Source: Bacteroidota bacterium
Lineage (GTDB): Bacteria > Bacteroidota > Bacteroidia > Chitinophagales > Chitinophagaceae
Assembly: GCA_016715505.1 (NCBI GenBank)
Contig: JADJZY010000034.1
Coordinates: 1-64,000 of the forward strand
Direction of reading: 5' to 3'
Length of the DNA stretch: 64,000 bases
This document shows positions 8,394-16,665 of the stretch, one piece after another; within the stretch, counting starts at the first letter, position 1, and each line of letters begins with the position of its first letter. The notes under the pieces are model-generated. The model ran no database searches, was not told the origin of the DNA, and was given only the letters and a program-made list of their open reading frames with translations. Made by a program: the position numbers and the translations under genes.

Positions 8394-10089
8394 CGGAAGC
8401 CCGATTACGAAGTTTACTATGCCTTTGTCCGTAAAGGAAATACACCACCAATCCGGCTACCAACCAAATCAAGAATCGCAACCAGTTGGTGTGGCTTTCC
8501 TGTGCCATTAAGTAAAAACAACTCACGAATCCTAAAACCGGTATCAACGAGAAGTTTCTGATAAAAGTATAAATTGCTGTTACGATTGCAACCAACCAAA
8601 AAAGTATCATAGGCACCCCTTCCGGCTTTAATAAACTGGTAAAATAGCCCGGCACATATACCGCAATCAATAAAATTGCTCCCACCAGCATCGTAGCAAT
8701 GATCCATTTCCCATTTACGTAGGGCACTTTAAATTGACTTTTAATTTCACCACGTAATTCGTGCAATACCAAAACACCTGCACAAACCAATACAAATGCA
8801 AATAAAGTACCTATGCTGGTCAGCGAAATCACCACATCCAAATTCATAAACATTGCAGGTATGCCCACAATCAATCCTGTAAGAATTGTAGAAAAAGAAG
8901 GGGTTTTATACTTTTTATGAATTTTAGAAAACACGGCAGGCAACAAACCATCCCGGCTCATACTCATCCAAATGCGGGGTTGGCCTAACTGAAAAACCAA
9001 TAATACCGAAGCCGTTGCTATGATGGCACTAAATGCCACAATACCCGACACCCAATGCAGTCCGCGCTCTTCAAAAATCATCGCCAAAGGATCACCTACA
9101 TTTAAATGGGTATAAGATACCATTCCGGTCAGCACCAATGCCAAAACCACATAAAGGACCGTACAAATGAGTAATGCATATATCATAGCTCGAGGCAAAT
9201 CTCGTTGTGGATTTTTACATTCCTCAGCGGTCGTAGAAATCGCATCAAATCCGATATATGCAAAAAATACGGCCGATACCCCTTTCATAATTCCTTTAAA
9301 TCCATTGGGTGCAAATGGGCTCCAGTTTTCGGGTTGTACATAATACGCGCCTAAAACAACCACCATAAAAATGACCAGCAACTTAAGTATGACCAACAAA
9401 TTGCTCATCCCTCGGCTTTCTTTCATCCCAACAAAAACAACTGCCGTAATCAATACCACAATCATGAATGCAGGCAAATCAATAATGAGCCTCAAATCTC
9501 CAATGGCTGGCGCATTCATCCAGGCCAAATATTTACTGCGCACGCCTGCATCTAAAGCCCCCAAAGCTGTTCCGTCAGTCAGTGCAGCGCTTGCCTCCAA
9601 ATAACCACTCTTCGCACTCCAGTAATCCATCGTCAGCCAATCACTGATATGTAATCCGGCACCATCCAGCAATCGTGTAAAATAATCACTCCATGAAATC
9701 GCCACAGCAATATTGCCAATGGCATATTCCATCAACAAATCCCAACCAATAATCCAGGCAAATAACTCACCAAATGCAACATAGGCATAGGTATAAGCAC
9801 TTCCGGAAACAGGCACCGTTGATGCGAATTCGGCATAACACAATGCGGCAAAACCACAGGCCATTGCCGTAAAAATGTATAAAAAAATCACCGCAGGACC
9901 TCCATCAAAACAAGCCTTACCGATACTGCTAAAAATACCGGCACCAATCACTGCAGCAATACCAAAGAAGGTCAAATCTCTTACCCCCAAAACCTTATGC
10001 AGCCCGGATTGCTCATGATCGCTCAACCCTTTTTGGGCATCGTCTAATATTTGCTGAATCTCTTTTTTTCTGAATAATGATTTTATCAT
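8383..10089 (-). CDS. APC-family amino-acid permease (cationic amino-acid type)
   Basis: 568 residues. The N-terminus has the APC substrate-site glycine motif (FGIAAVIGAGIFSSIG, about 43-58). About 14 transmembrane segments follow, with FAYIGFDAISTTAEECKNPQRDLPRAM in the middle, a strong signature of the CAT/YfnA subgroup. It imports amino acids with protons or by exchange across the inner membrane. A periplasmic insertion of about 60 residues follows LDGAGLHISDW and is longer than usual. No neighbouring catabolic gene indicates the substrate. Confidence 0.9.
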   Translation of the reverse strand: MIKSLFRKKEIQQILDDAQKGLSDHEQSGLHKVLGVRDLTFFGIAAVIGAGIFSSIGKACFDGGPAVIFLYIFTAMACGFAALCYAEFASTVPVSGSAYTYAYVAFGELFAWIIGWDLLMEYAIGNIAVAISWSDYFTRLLDGAGLHISDWLTMDYWSAKSGYLEASAALTDGTALGALDAGVRSKYLAWMNAPAIGDLRLIIDLPAFMIVVLITAVVFVGMKESRGMSNLLVILKLLVIFMVVVLGAYYVQPENWSPFAPNGFKGIMKGVSAVFFAYIGFDAISTTAEECKNPQRDLPRAMIYALLICTVLYVVLALVLTGMVSYTHLNVGDPLAMIFEERGLHWVSGIVAFSAIIATASVLLVFQLGQPRIWMSMSRDGLLPAVFSKIHKKYKTPSFSTILTGLIVGIPAMFMNLDVVISLTSIGTLFAFVLVCAGVLVLHELRGEIKSQFKVPYVNGKWIIATMLVGAILLIAVYVPGYFTSLLKPEGVPMILFWLVAIVTAIYTFIRNFSLIPVLGFVSCFYLMAQESHTNWLRFLIWLVAGLVVYFLYGQRHSKLRNRASVNA

Positions 10090-10295
10090 GTTTACCTGAA
10101 CTTGAAGAGTTGAAAGTAATACAATTTGTAATTCTAATATAGTATCTGCTATTTTTCACTTTTAGAGTGGTCATGTCATTATAATTTCTATCAGCACATT
10201 GAAAATTAATTCTAGTTATACTCTTATCGCAAAATAATCGATATCAATATGAGGTTTTAAGATTCAAAACAATCACCACTTTCATGCCAATCCCT

Positions 10296-10303
10296 TAATT
10301 TTG
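10296..10303 (+). promoter_or_regulatory. Promoter -7 box TAATTTTG
   Basis: TAnnTTTG match 13 nt before the ATG of the HSDR_N gene. No clear -33 TTG at the right spacing. Confidence 0.45.
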
Positions 10304-10316
10304 TGCGTGTTCTCCT

Positions 10317-10748
10317 ATGAATAAATCCTCTCTTTTTTTGCAAACCAGCCAACGGAACAATCAAACGTATATTTTTGATCCGGTCCGTAAAAAGGCAGTT
10401 ATTCTTACACCGGAGGAATGGATTCGTCAGCAGATTCTACAATATATGACCGAGCAACTCGGGTATCCCTTATCACTCATTTCCGTTGAAAAACAAATCC
10501 GAATAGGCTCCTTAAGGAAATGATATGATATCGTTGTTTATCAAAATGCCCAACCTTGGCTCATTATCGAATGTAAAAACGAAACCGAAAAATTAAGCCC
10601 TTCTGTTTTAAGTCAATTGCTGTCTTATGTCAGTGTACTGCCTGTGAAGTATCTCGCCTTGAGCAATGGCCCTGAAATGTTTACTTATCATGTATCTTCA
10701 AAAAAATGGCAGGCAGGTCTTCCGGCGTATAACTCCATTTCCGAATAA
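10317..10748 (+). CDS. HSDR_N-type PD-(D/E)XK nuclease-fold protein with in-frame TGA
   Basis: 143 codons. The N-terminal half (YIFDPVRKKAVILTPEEWIRQQILQYM, then VEKQIRIGSLRK) and the C-terminal half (YDIVVYQNAQPWLIIECKNE) together form the small type I restriction R-subunit N-terminal domain (HSDR_N_2, PF13588). The PD-(D/E)XK residues are the Asp of YDIVV and the Glu-x-Lys of IECK. A TGA at 10521-10523 interrupts the same frame where the family has Arg (KRYDIVV), so CGA or AGA to TGA is the simple explanation. Such stand-alone proteins are common in Bacteroidota without a restriction system; their role is unknown. No hsdM or hsdS gene is nearby. Confidence 0.8.
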
Positions 10749-10768
10749 TATCTATTAAAACATTTTTG

Positions 10769-12149
10769 CTACAATAACACCCCTTTCAGGAAAAGTATGG
10801 CGAAAGAAAAATAAATCAGCAGACCGGTCACATCAACCAGGGTTGCGACAAATGGCGTGGATGATGCCGCAGGATCCGCGCCCAAACGTTTCAGCAGCAA
10901 CGGCAACATGGAACCCATCAAAGTTCCCCATAACACCACCCCTATTAGGGAAAATCCTACTACAGCCGCAATTCGCAAATAATGAATGCCAAAAGCAGGC
11001 GAAAACCAATGCCAACAAGTAATCACCACAAAAGATATCGTGCATAAGGTCAATCCCAAAGTGAGTCCGGAAATAATTTCACGACGCATAATTCGCCACC
11101 AATCCCTGACCGAAATTTCATCCAATGCCATCGCCTGAATGATCAAGGTGGCTGCCTGTGATCCGCTATTCCCTCCACTTGAAATAATTAAAGGAATAAA
11201 GGTTGCCAGCATAACCACTTTCGCAATTTGATCTTCAAAATTCGACATGGCCGTGATGGTCAGCAACTCCCCAAAAAACAATACAATGAGCCACACAATC
11301 CGTCTTTTGTAAAGATGAAAAATCGATACCTCCAGATATGAATCATCCAAGGCTTCTGTACCACCAATCATTTGGATATCCTCGGTATATTCTTCTTCGG
11401 CCACCCACAATACATCATCAATCGTAACAATACCTAACAAAATATTTTTATCATCCACCACCGGCAAAGCCACCCTGTTGTTCATCTGAAACACCTGCAT
11501 TGTCTCCTTTTGATCATCATTCACGTGCAGAGAAATAAAACGGCCATCAATCAAATCCGATACCCGGGTAGTTTTCGGATCTACCAACAAAAAATCACGA
11601 ATACGCACGTCATCAATCAAAGCCCCATTGGCATCCGTAACATAAATCACATCAATCGTTTCAGAACTCTTCCCATAATCACGAATATAGGTTAATACCT
11701 GCTCCACGGTCCAATCCTGCTCCACATCAATATAATCCGGTGTCATCAATCGCCCCACACTCTCTTCCGGATAACCCAGCAAGGATAAAGTTACTTTGCG
11801 TTCCTCCGGGTTCAATTGTTTTATCAAATCTTTCACCACATTACTTGGCAATTCACTCAATAAGGAGGTCCGATCATCCGGAGGCAAATCGTTCAGTATC
11901 TGAATGAGTTGGTGAGGAGGTAATTGTTTAATCAAATCTTCCTGGATGCCTACATCCAAAATCCTGAACACCGCCAAGGCCCGCTGAAAATCCAAAATTT
12001 GAAAAAGGACATACAATCCTCCGGATACTCATTAATCAACTCTGCAACATCCGAAATGTTGAGGTTGTTGATGAATTCCCTAAGCTCGAATCTGCATCCA
12101 ATTCGCGCAAAGTCTGGATTCGTTCCAATATCAATTCTGTATCTTCCAT
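10769..12149 (-). CDS. mgtE: MgtE-family Mg2+ transporter (two frameshifts at the N-terminus)
   Basis: The main frame (10769-12016) gives the MgtE N domain (LPPHQLIQILNDLPPDDRTSLL), two CBS domains (GRLMTPDYIDV to VVDDKNILLGIVTIDDV) and a five-helix transmembrane domain with the ion-pathway signature GGNSGSQAATL. Residues before the TTG at 12016 are present in other frames: MEDTELILERIQTLREL from the ATG at 12149, then REFINNLNISDVAELINEYPED. Two missing bases, near 12090 and 12016-12019, restore a normal protein of about 460 residues. It is a homodimeric inner-membrane Mg2+ channel gated by cytosolic Mg2+ through the N and CBS domains. Confidence 0.9.
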
Positions 12150-12353
12150 GCCGTGGTCACAAAAGTAATTCGCTTTCAGCCTACTTCTTACAATTTGAAT
12201 TATAATTTAGTACAATGGTTATGGCCCATTCTAATTTGCGCCGACTAATCAGTAAAATCGGAATTCGGCCATCTTATCACTTTTCAAGATGATCCAACTT
12301 ATTTTGTGCAATTATAACCAGGATTTGGCTCTCCCTGGTGTTTCCAAAATTTA

Positions 12354-12434
12354 TGGGGCGCCTTCGGGCTTTCCATTTCAAGTCCTCGCAGCTTGGGGCT
12401 GCTCCGGGCTTTTCATTACAATCCCTGGCGCTTT
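12354..12434. repeat. GC-rich hairpin element in the mgtE-rpmB gap
   Basis: This 420-nt divergent gap carries a GC-rich island unlike its AT-rich surroundings. GGGGCGCC at 12355-12362 and GGCGC near 12428 bracket an inner stem GCAGC (12388-12392) / GCTGC (12398-12402), with two related arms (GGGCTTTCCATT and GGGCTTTTCATT). It looks like an imperfect intergenic repeat of the kind scattered in Bacteroidota genomes. No coding potential was recognised. Confidence 0.5.
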
Positions 12435-12520
12435 TAACCGCATCTTTCCGCTAAAAAGGATCGAAAAATCGGCCATTTGCACTATTTTTAACAGAATCAC
12501 ACTTTTTAAGCAATTTCTTT

Positions 12521-12549
12521 TTTGCTTACAAATTAATTCCCTACTTTTG
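12521..12549 (+). promoter_or_regulatory. Bacteroidota promoter for rpmB-rpmG-DUF4295
   Basis: TTTG (12521-12524), 17-nt spacer, TACTTTTG (12542-12549), 20 nt before the rpmB ATG. A very good match to the -33/-7 consensus. Confidence 0.8.
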
Positions 12550-12569
12550 CGTTCCGAAAATTTTAAGCC

Positions 12570-12806
12570 ATGGCGCGTATTTGTCAAGTTACAGGAAAAA
12601 CACCCCTCAAAGGAAACAAGGTTTCCTTCTCCAATAAAAAGAGTATTCGTCGCTTTATGCCGAATCTCCAGGTCAAGAAATTCTTTCTTGCTGAAGAGGA
12701 TAAATGGGTTACTTTAAAATTAACAACAAACGCCATGCGCACAATCAACAAACGTGGGTTGTACAACGTGGTTAAAGAATTAAGAGCCGCAGGCCAACAC
12801 ATCTAA
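12570..12806 (+). CDS. rpmB: 50S ribosomal protein L28
   Basis: 78 residues, full length. MARICQVTGKTPLKGNKVS and the C-terminal TLKLTTNAMRTINKRGLYNV are diagnostic of bL28. It is part of the large ribosomal subunit. It heads a three-gene operon, with rpmG 20 nt downstream and the DUF4295 gene after it, the standard Bacteroidota order. A clear promoter precedes it. Confidence 0.97.
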   Translation: MARICQVTGKTPLKGNKVSFSNKKSIRRFMPNLQVKKFFLAEEDKWVTLKLTTNAMRTINKRGLYNVVKELRAAGQHI

Positions 12807-12826
12807 TCCCTTAAAAACACATTATC

Positions 12827-13009
12827 ATGGCAAAGAAAGGAAACAGGGTTCAAGTCATCCTCGAATGTACCGAGCATAAAGATTCAAATATGCCTGGAAC
12901 AAGTCGTTATATCACTCAGAAAAATAAAAAGAATACTCCAGAGCGTATTGAACTGAAGAAATATAACCCGATTCTGAAAAAATATACCGTTCACAAAGAA
13001 ATTAAATAA
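12827..13009 (+). CDS. rpmG: 50S ribosomal protein L33
   Basis: 60 residues. KKGNRVQVILECTEHK and RYITQKNKKNTPERIELKKYNP identify bL33. It has only one Cys (ECTEH), so it is the zinc-independent form. It lies between rpmB and the DUF4295 gene in a tight operon. Confidence 0.97.
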   Translation: MAKKGNRVQVILECTEHKDSNMPGTSRYITQKNKKNTPERIELKKYNPILKKYTVHKEIK

Positions 13010-13017
13010 TTTAACCC

Positions 13018-13188
13018 ATGGCAAAAGCAGCAAAAACGGCGATTAAAAAAGACTTAAAAGCGTCTGCCGAATCCAAAAACTGGACCAAGGTGATTCGTGC
13101 CATTCGTAGCCCGAAGACTGGAGCTTATACCTTTAAAGAACAAATCGTTCATAAGGATAAAGTCAAAGATCATCTCGCCGGTAAATAA
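13018..13188 (+). CDS. DUF4295 small basic ribosome-associated protein
   Basis: 56 residues starting 8 nt after rpmG: MAKAAKTAIKKDLKASAES, then WTKVIRAIRSPKTGAYTFKEQIV. This tiny Lys-rich family is restricted to Bacteroidota and nearly always follows rpmG. I recall it as the phylum-specific ribosomal protein seen in the Flavobacterium johnsoniae ribosome structure (named bL38), but I hold that name loosely. A ribosomal role is strongly supported by operon position and charge. Confidence 0.88.
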   Translation: MAKAAKTAIKKDLKASAESKNWTKVIRAIRSPKTGAYTFKEQIVHKDKVKDHLAGK

Positions 13189-13208
13189 TTCCAATAAAAC
13201 ATTTTACA

Positions 13209-13234
13209 AAGCTGCCCTATGAGGCAGCTTTTTT
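13209..13234 (+). terminator. Rho-independent terminator after the ribosomal operon
   Basis: AAGCTGCC (13209-13216) pairs with GGCAGCTT (13223-13230) around a 6-nt loop, followed by a T run. It overlaps the 3' end of the convergent DUF2238 gene. Confidence 0.85.
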
Positions 13235-13870
13235 GTTACCCTGAAGCAACTTTTTCATGAAACCTGTTATCAACATAATGATTACAGCGCCACAAAATGC
13301 CATAAACATATCTTTCTGGGCATCCCAAATATCACCCTGTGTTCCAAGATAGGCTATCCCCTGCTCCGGAAAAAACACATCCGCCACTGCCCACTCAACA
13401 AGCTCATATAAACAACTAAACGATAAAGTAATTTCAACGGGCAATACCCAGCCCACCCAATTCGGGAATCGCATCCGGTTAAGAAAAAAGTCACGCATCG
13501 GATAAGCCAGCATAAATCCAAAACTGAAATGGACAATCCTGTCATAATGATTTCGCTCAAAATGAAAAGTATCCTTGAGCCAAAATCCAAATGGGTTCTC
13601 GGCATAGGTGTACATCGCTCCATAAATATGTAAACTCAGATACACAAAAATGAAGAGGTATGATAAATCGGAGAACTTAAACCATCGGTAAGTCCATATC
13701 AAGCAAGCCAGAAATATAAATACCAGCGTATTTTCCAACAGCCAGTTGGCTAAATCAGAAGTGCCGATTAATGTTGAAAGCCAAAACACGACAAATAGAA
13801 TCAACATCGCGATAAGCATCTTATTCGCCCTGAACCCTTTTCGGTCGATATGGTTTGTTGTACTAATCAT
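13217..13870 (-). CDS. DUF2238 (YjdF-type) integral membrane protein
   Basis: About 217 residues from the ATG at 13870; an upstream in-frame ATG at 13900 is less likely. Six or so hydrophobic helices surround conserved motifs: HYDRIVHFSFGFMLAYPMRD, ELVEWAVADVF and YLGTQGDIWDAQKDM. The His, Asp and Glu residues inside the membrane are the family hallmark and could bind a metal, but no activity is established. It is convergent to the ribosomal-protein operon. Confidence 0.85.
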   Translation of the reverse strand: MISTTNHIDRKGFRANKMLIAMLILFVVFWLSTLIGTSDLANWLLENTLVFIFLACLIWTYRWFKFSDLSYLFIFVYLSLHIYGAMYTYAENPFGFWLKDTFHFERNHYDRIVHFSFGFMLAYPMRDFFLNRMRFPNWVGWVLPVEITLSFSCLYELVEWAVADVFFPEQGIAYLGTQGDIWDAQKDMFMAFCGAVIIMLITGFMKKLLQGNKKAAS

Positions 13871-14242
13871 AAGCGTAAATGTAATACCAAATGAATACAA
13901 AAATGCCTTTGCGGCAAGAGCTCTGTTTCGGATTTATTTTATTGGCTCGCATATTTCAAAATCACCAATTGGGGATGCACTAGTCGCACAACTTCGTGTT
14001 TTTTAATATTCAAATCAAAGGTATAGCAGGTGTTTTCATTCATTCATCATGATTTACTTTCCCAATATCTACAAAGAATAAAGTAAAAAAAGCCCATTGG
14101 TACCTAGGGTTGTTTACTATAGGCCTTAAAAGAAGTACAAAGGAAAAAAAAAATAGAAAATGCATTTAAATGAAGGAAATTCACTCCATCACGTAATGAA
14201 ATAAACTATTTTCACGTTAATCAGCAAGCCCTATCTAAAAAT
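13871..14242. other. Non-coding gap between DUF2238 and Fic genes
   Basis: About 370 nt without a supported gene. I see nothing in it beyond AT-rich sequence and the presumed promoter region of the DUF2238 gene near 13880-13950. Confidence 0.45.
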
Positions 14243-14288
14243 AAAAAGTGGATACTCCTTTGAATCATTCAAGGAATATCCACTTTCA
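14243..14288 (-). terminator. Strong terminator hairpin of the Fic gene
   Basis: An almost perfect inverted repeat: AAAGTGGATA at 14245-14254 matches TATCCACTTT at 14277-14286, with TTGAA/TTCAA continuing the inner stem around a TCA loop. On the minus strand it is followed by TTTTTAT. It begins 4 nt after the stop codon. Confidence 0.85.
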
Positions 14289-14289
14289 T

Positions 14290-15201
14290 TTAATCGCCTA
14301 AGACTTGGGGTTGAATAATCTGTAAATAGCGTTCCAAAGAGGCTTTTTCCACTTCTGCCACAAAAAGATGAAAAACAGGTTTCCGGCCTTCATCCCGACA
14401 TTGATCCAAAGCCTCATAATATTTCATTCTATTTTGGTGATCCCCTTTGATATTCGCAATAACATATCCACTTCGCATTAAAATCAAATTCATGAGTAAC
14501 CTTGAGGTACGTCCATTTCCGTCGATAAATGGATGTACATTTCTGTATTTTCCAGCCCACGCCTTATCAATCCCTCTTAATACCAAATGATGTAATTGAA
14601 GAATATCACGCTCACGAATATCTGTTTTTTTTTGAGCCAGTTCCTTTAAATAGGCAACTGCATCCTGATGATTAATAGCCTCCAAATGCTCACGAATACT
14701 TTTGCCGGAAATGGTCATCCCCTCGCGAATTACTAAATCCGTTTCTCGAAGGCTGAGTGTGTTCCCTTCAATACGGTTGCTTTCATAGGTATATTCCAAC
14801 TCAAGAGCATCTTTTACCCGATTACTATCTATATTTCTCGCCTCATCTAACTTAAATTTCAGTTGATCAATTTCTTCTAAAATTCCTTGCAAACCCTGAT
14901 CCAAAGTTTGAATTCGACTTTTCCGATACAGTTTCATTTTATCCTGTACCATTTTTAATGCATCCATACCCCACTCTTCATCTTTAATTTCATAGAGGAC
15001 TACTTCACTCATCCATTCAATCAACAGTTTGCGATAATCCAATGATAGTACCTCCGCCAGTTTTCGCAATTGCTGACGGGTTGGTTTACGGCTACCTTTT
15101 TCCCAATGTGAAATAAGTGCTGCATCCACCTGGATGGCTGCGGCCACCTCTCTCATTTTAAGTTTTTGGGCTAAGCGGGCATTTTTAATGAGTGTTTTCA
15201 T
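14290..15201 (-). CDS. XRE-HTH fused Fic AMPylase-like protein, core deletion
   Basis: About 303 residues from the ATG at 15201. An N-terminal XRE/Cro helix-turn-helix (NARLAQKLKMREVAAAIQV to SHWEKGSRKPTRQQLRKLAEVL) precedes a Fic region. The class II inhibitory motif S-N-R-I-E-G-N and the active site HPFIDGNGRTSRLLMN are both intact. Fic enzymes transfer AMP or similar groups to target hydroxyls, using the active-site His. GKYRNV is joined directly to HPFIDGNGRT; relatives have roughly 60-75 more residues there (the flap and helices before the active-site loop). The join is in frame near 14540. This copy may therefore be inactive, or the assembly lost bases. HTH plus Fic on one chain implies self-regulation. 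Confidence 0.82.
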   Translation of the reverse strand: MKTLIKNARLAQKLKMREVAAAIQVDAALISHWEKGSRKPTRQQLRKLAEVLSLDYRKLLIEWMSEVVLYEIKDEEWGMDALKMVQDKMKLYRKSRIQTLDQGLQGILEEIDQLKFKLDEARNIDSNRVKDALELEYTYESNRIEGNTLSLRETDLVIREGMTISGKSIREHLEAINHQDAVAYLKELAQKKTDIRERDILQLHHLVLRGIDKAWAGKYRNVHPFIDGNGRTSRLLMNLILMRSGYVIANIKGDHQNRMKYYEALDQCRDEGRKPVFHLFVAEVEKASLERYLQIIQPQVLGD

Positions 15202-15218
15202 AAATGACCTTTTTTTAC

Positions 15219-15235
15219 ATGACAAATATAGTCAT
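15219..15235. promoter_or_regulatory. Inverted repeat upstream of the XRE-Fic gene
   Basis: ATGAC (15219-15223) and GTCAT (15231-15235) form a perfect 5-bp dyad 18 nt upstream of the ATG at 15201. An XRE-type HTH on the encoded protein would commonly bind such a site; autoregulation is inference. Confidence 0.35.
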
Positions 15236-15299
15236 TTTTTTAATGCCTTCTTTCGTTCTCCTAAAGTTTTTTCTCTTTCTACAACCCAAAAGCTTGAAA

Positions 15300-15845
15300 C
15301 AATACAGAATCCACTCTGAGTCTCTGCTCAAGGAAATACAATCTAACTTTAGCATTAGCAAAAAGTGATATACTAACATGGTCATTTGGCCTTTGTTGGC
15401 GGGCGGTAAAAAATTTTAAACCCCGGGGTTGCCTCCCGCCGGCTGTCGCCGACCCCCCCGAAAGAAAAGAGGATTTGGGAAACCCGGCCCCCCGATTAAA
15501 ATTTTTATTTCAATTCCCACCAAAAAAATTCGGAAAAATTTTTTTGGTTTGGGGGGGGTTTTTGCCGGGGAGTTTTGTTTTTGTTCAAAAAAAATTTTTT
15601 TTTAAAAAAAGGAATCGGTGTTTTCCCCAGAAAACACCCCCCCTTCTTTTTTCCCCCCCTTTTTTTTTATTAAAAAAAAGGGGAAAAAAAAACCTTTTCC
15701 ATTTTGGCCTCCAGGGATTGTTTTTTTTTTTTTTTTTTTTTTAAATTACAAACGAGAGCCCAAAAAAAATTCACTTTCCCTTTTTTTTCCGGTTTTTAAA
15801 AGAAGTTAAAAATAATTATCCAAATTTTTTTTATAATAAACCAAT
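15300..15845. other. Homopolymer-rich stretch, probable bad sequence
   Basis: From about 15400 the sequence is dominated by runs of 5-10 identical bases in all four letters, plus a run of more than 20 T at 15720-15742. Local composition jumps between G/C blocks and A/T blocks. Nothing resembling a codon pattern, repeat or hairpin family is seen. It looks like the low-quality ends of reads joined in an assembly rather than natural DNA. The flanks (Fic gene side and methyltransferase side) look normal. Confidence 0.75.
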
Positions 15846-15915
15846 GATCATATTATTGAGCCGCATCCCTTTCCGGCACAGATTAAAATGTCTTTTCCAT
15901 CGAAGATTAAAAAAT

Positions 15916-16620
15916 TTATGCGTGGATTTTTTTGACATATAAATACTCGGCAAACCCCAATAAATCCCAAAAGTGATTTCCTTGAAGTTTTCCATTTTTC
16001 AAAAACCCGAATAGGATTCTCAAGGGCATAGCCAGGATATAATACCAGTTCCTCCTCGTTCCACATGACAATACCTGACAGCCATTCTCTTCAAAAATCT
16101 TTCGTAATTCAGCGACGCTATAGACTCGAACATGTGTTGAATCATCCTTAAAATTTAATGTTCCATGCATCGAGGGTAAGCGGGTACTTCTCTCACCGGG
16201 ATATTCAATATACATGTACCCACCCGGTTTAAGCTTTGTAAGTAGCAAAGGCAATACCTGATCTCCGTTATACAAATGTTCAATCACGTGAGCCATATTG
16301 ATATAATCAAAATGTTGATCCGGAATTTGACGATAATCCAATTTAGTCAAATCCATTTCATAAAAGGCCGTCATTTGCTCAAAATCGGCTGCTGCGTAAT
16401 TGGTACTTCGGTCTAAATCCAAACCGTGATAGATGATATCAGGAAAAACATTTTTGGTCTTACTTGCTGAACGATTCCCGGCGCCAACATCCAATAATGT
16501 AAATTTTCGACCTGCAAATGACTGTTGCATGTAACGAAATTTAACATTCACCATTTTGCGTAATTGGTTCATCAATCCCATAAGGCGCAATATAATACGC
16601 ATTCGATTGAATTGAAGCAT
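15916..16620 (-). CDS. Class I SAM-dependent methyltransferase
   Basis: 234 residues. TLLDVGAGNRSASK is the SAM-binding motif I, YHGLDLD the acidic motif II, and FDYINMAHVIEHL with LKPGGYMYIEYPG the motif IV-V region of Methyltransf_11/25 enzymes. The HVIEH motif is typical of enzymes acting on sugars, lipids or quinones, but the substrate cannot be told. The C-terminal end lies next to the bad-quality stretch, so its last residues (YVKKIHA) could be affected. Divergent from the DEAD-box gene. Confidence 0.8.
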   Translation of the reverse strand: MLQFNRMRIILRLMGLMNQLRKMVNVKFRYMQQSFAGRKFTLLDVGAGNRSASKTKNVFPDIIYHGLDLDRSTNYAAADFEQMTAFYEMDLTKLDYRQIPDQHFDYINMAHVIEHLYNGDQVLPLLLTKLKPGGYMYIEYPGERSTRLPSMHGTLNFKDDSTHVRVYSVAELRKIFEENGCQVLSCGTRRNWYYILAMPLRILFGFLKNGKLQGNHFWDLLGFAEYLYVKKIHA

Positions 16621-16665
16621 ACACCTGAATTTAGTTCTTCATGAGGATTCTTGTACATTCGCAAC

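Noticed and set aside
15475..15809. Open frames encoding Phe-, Lys- and Pro-rich peptides
   Set aside because: They arise from the homopolymer block and have no codon structure or homology.
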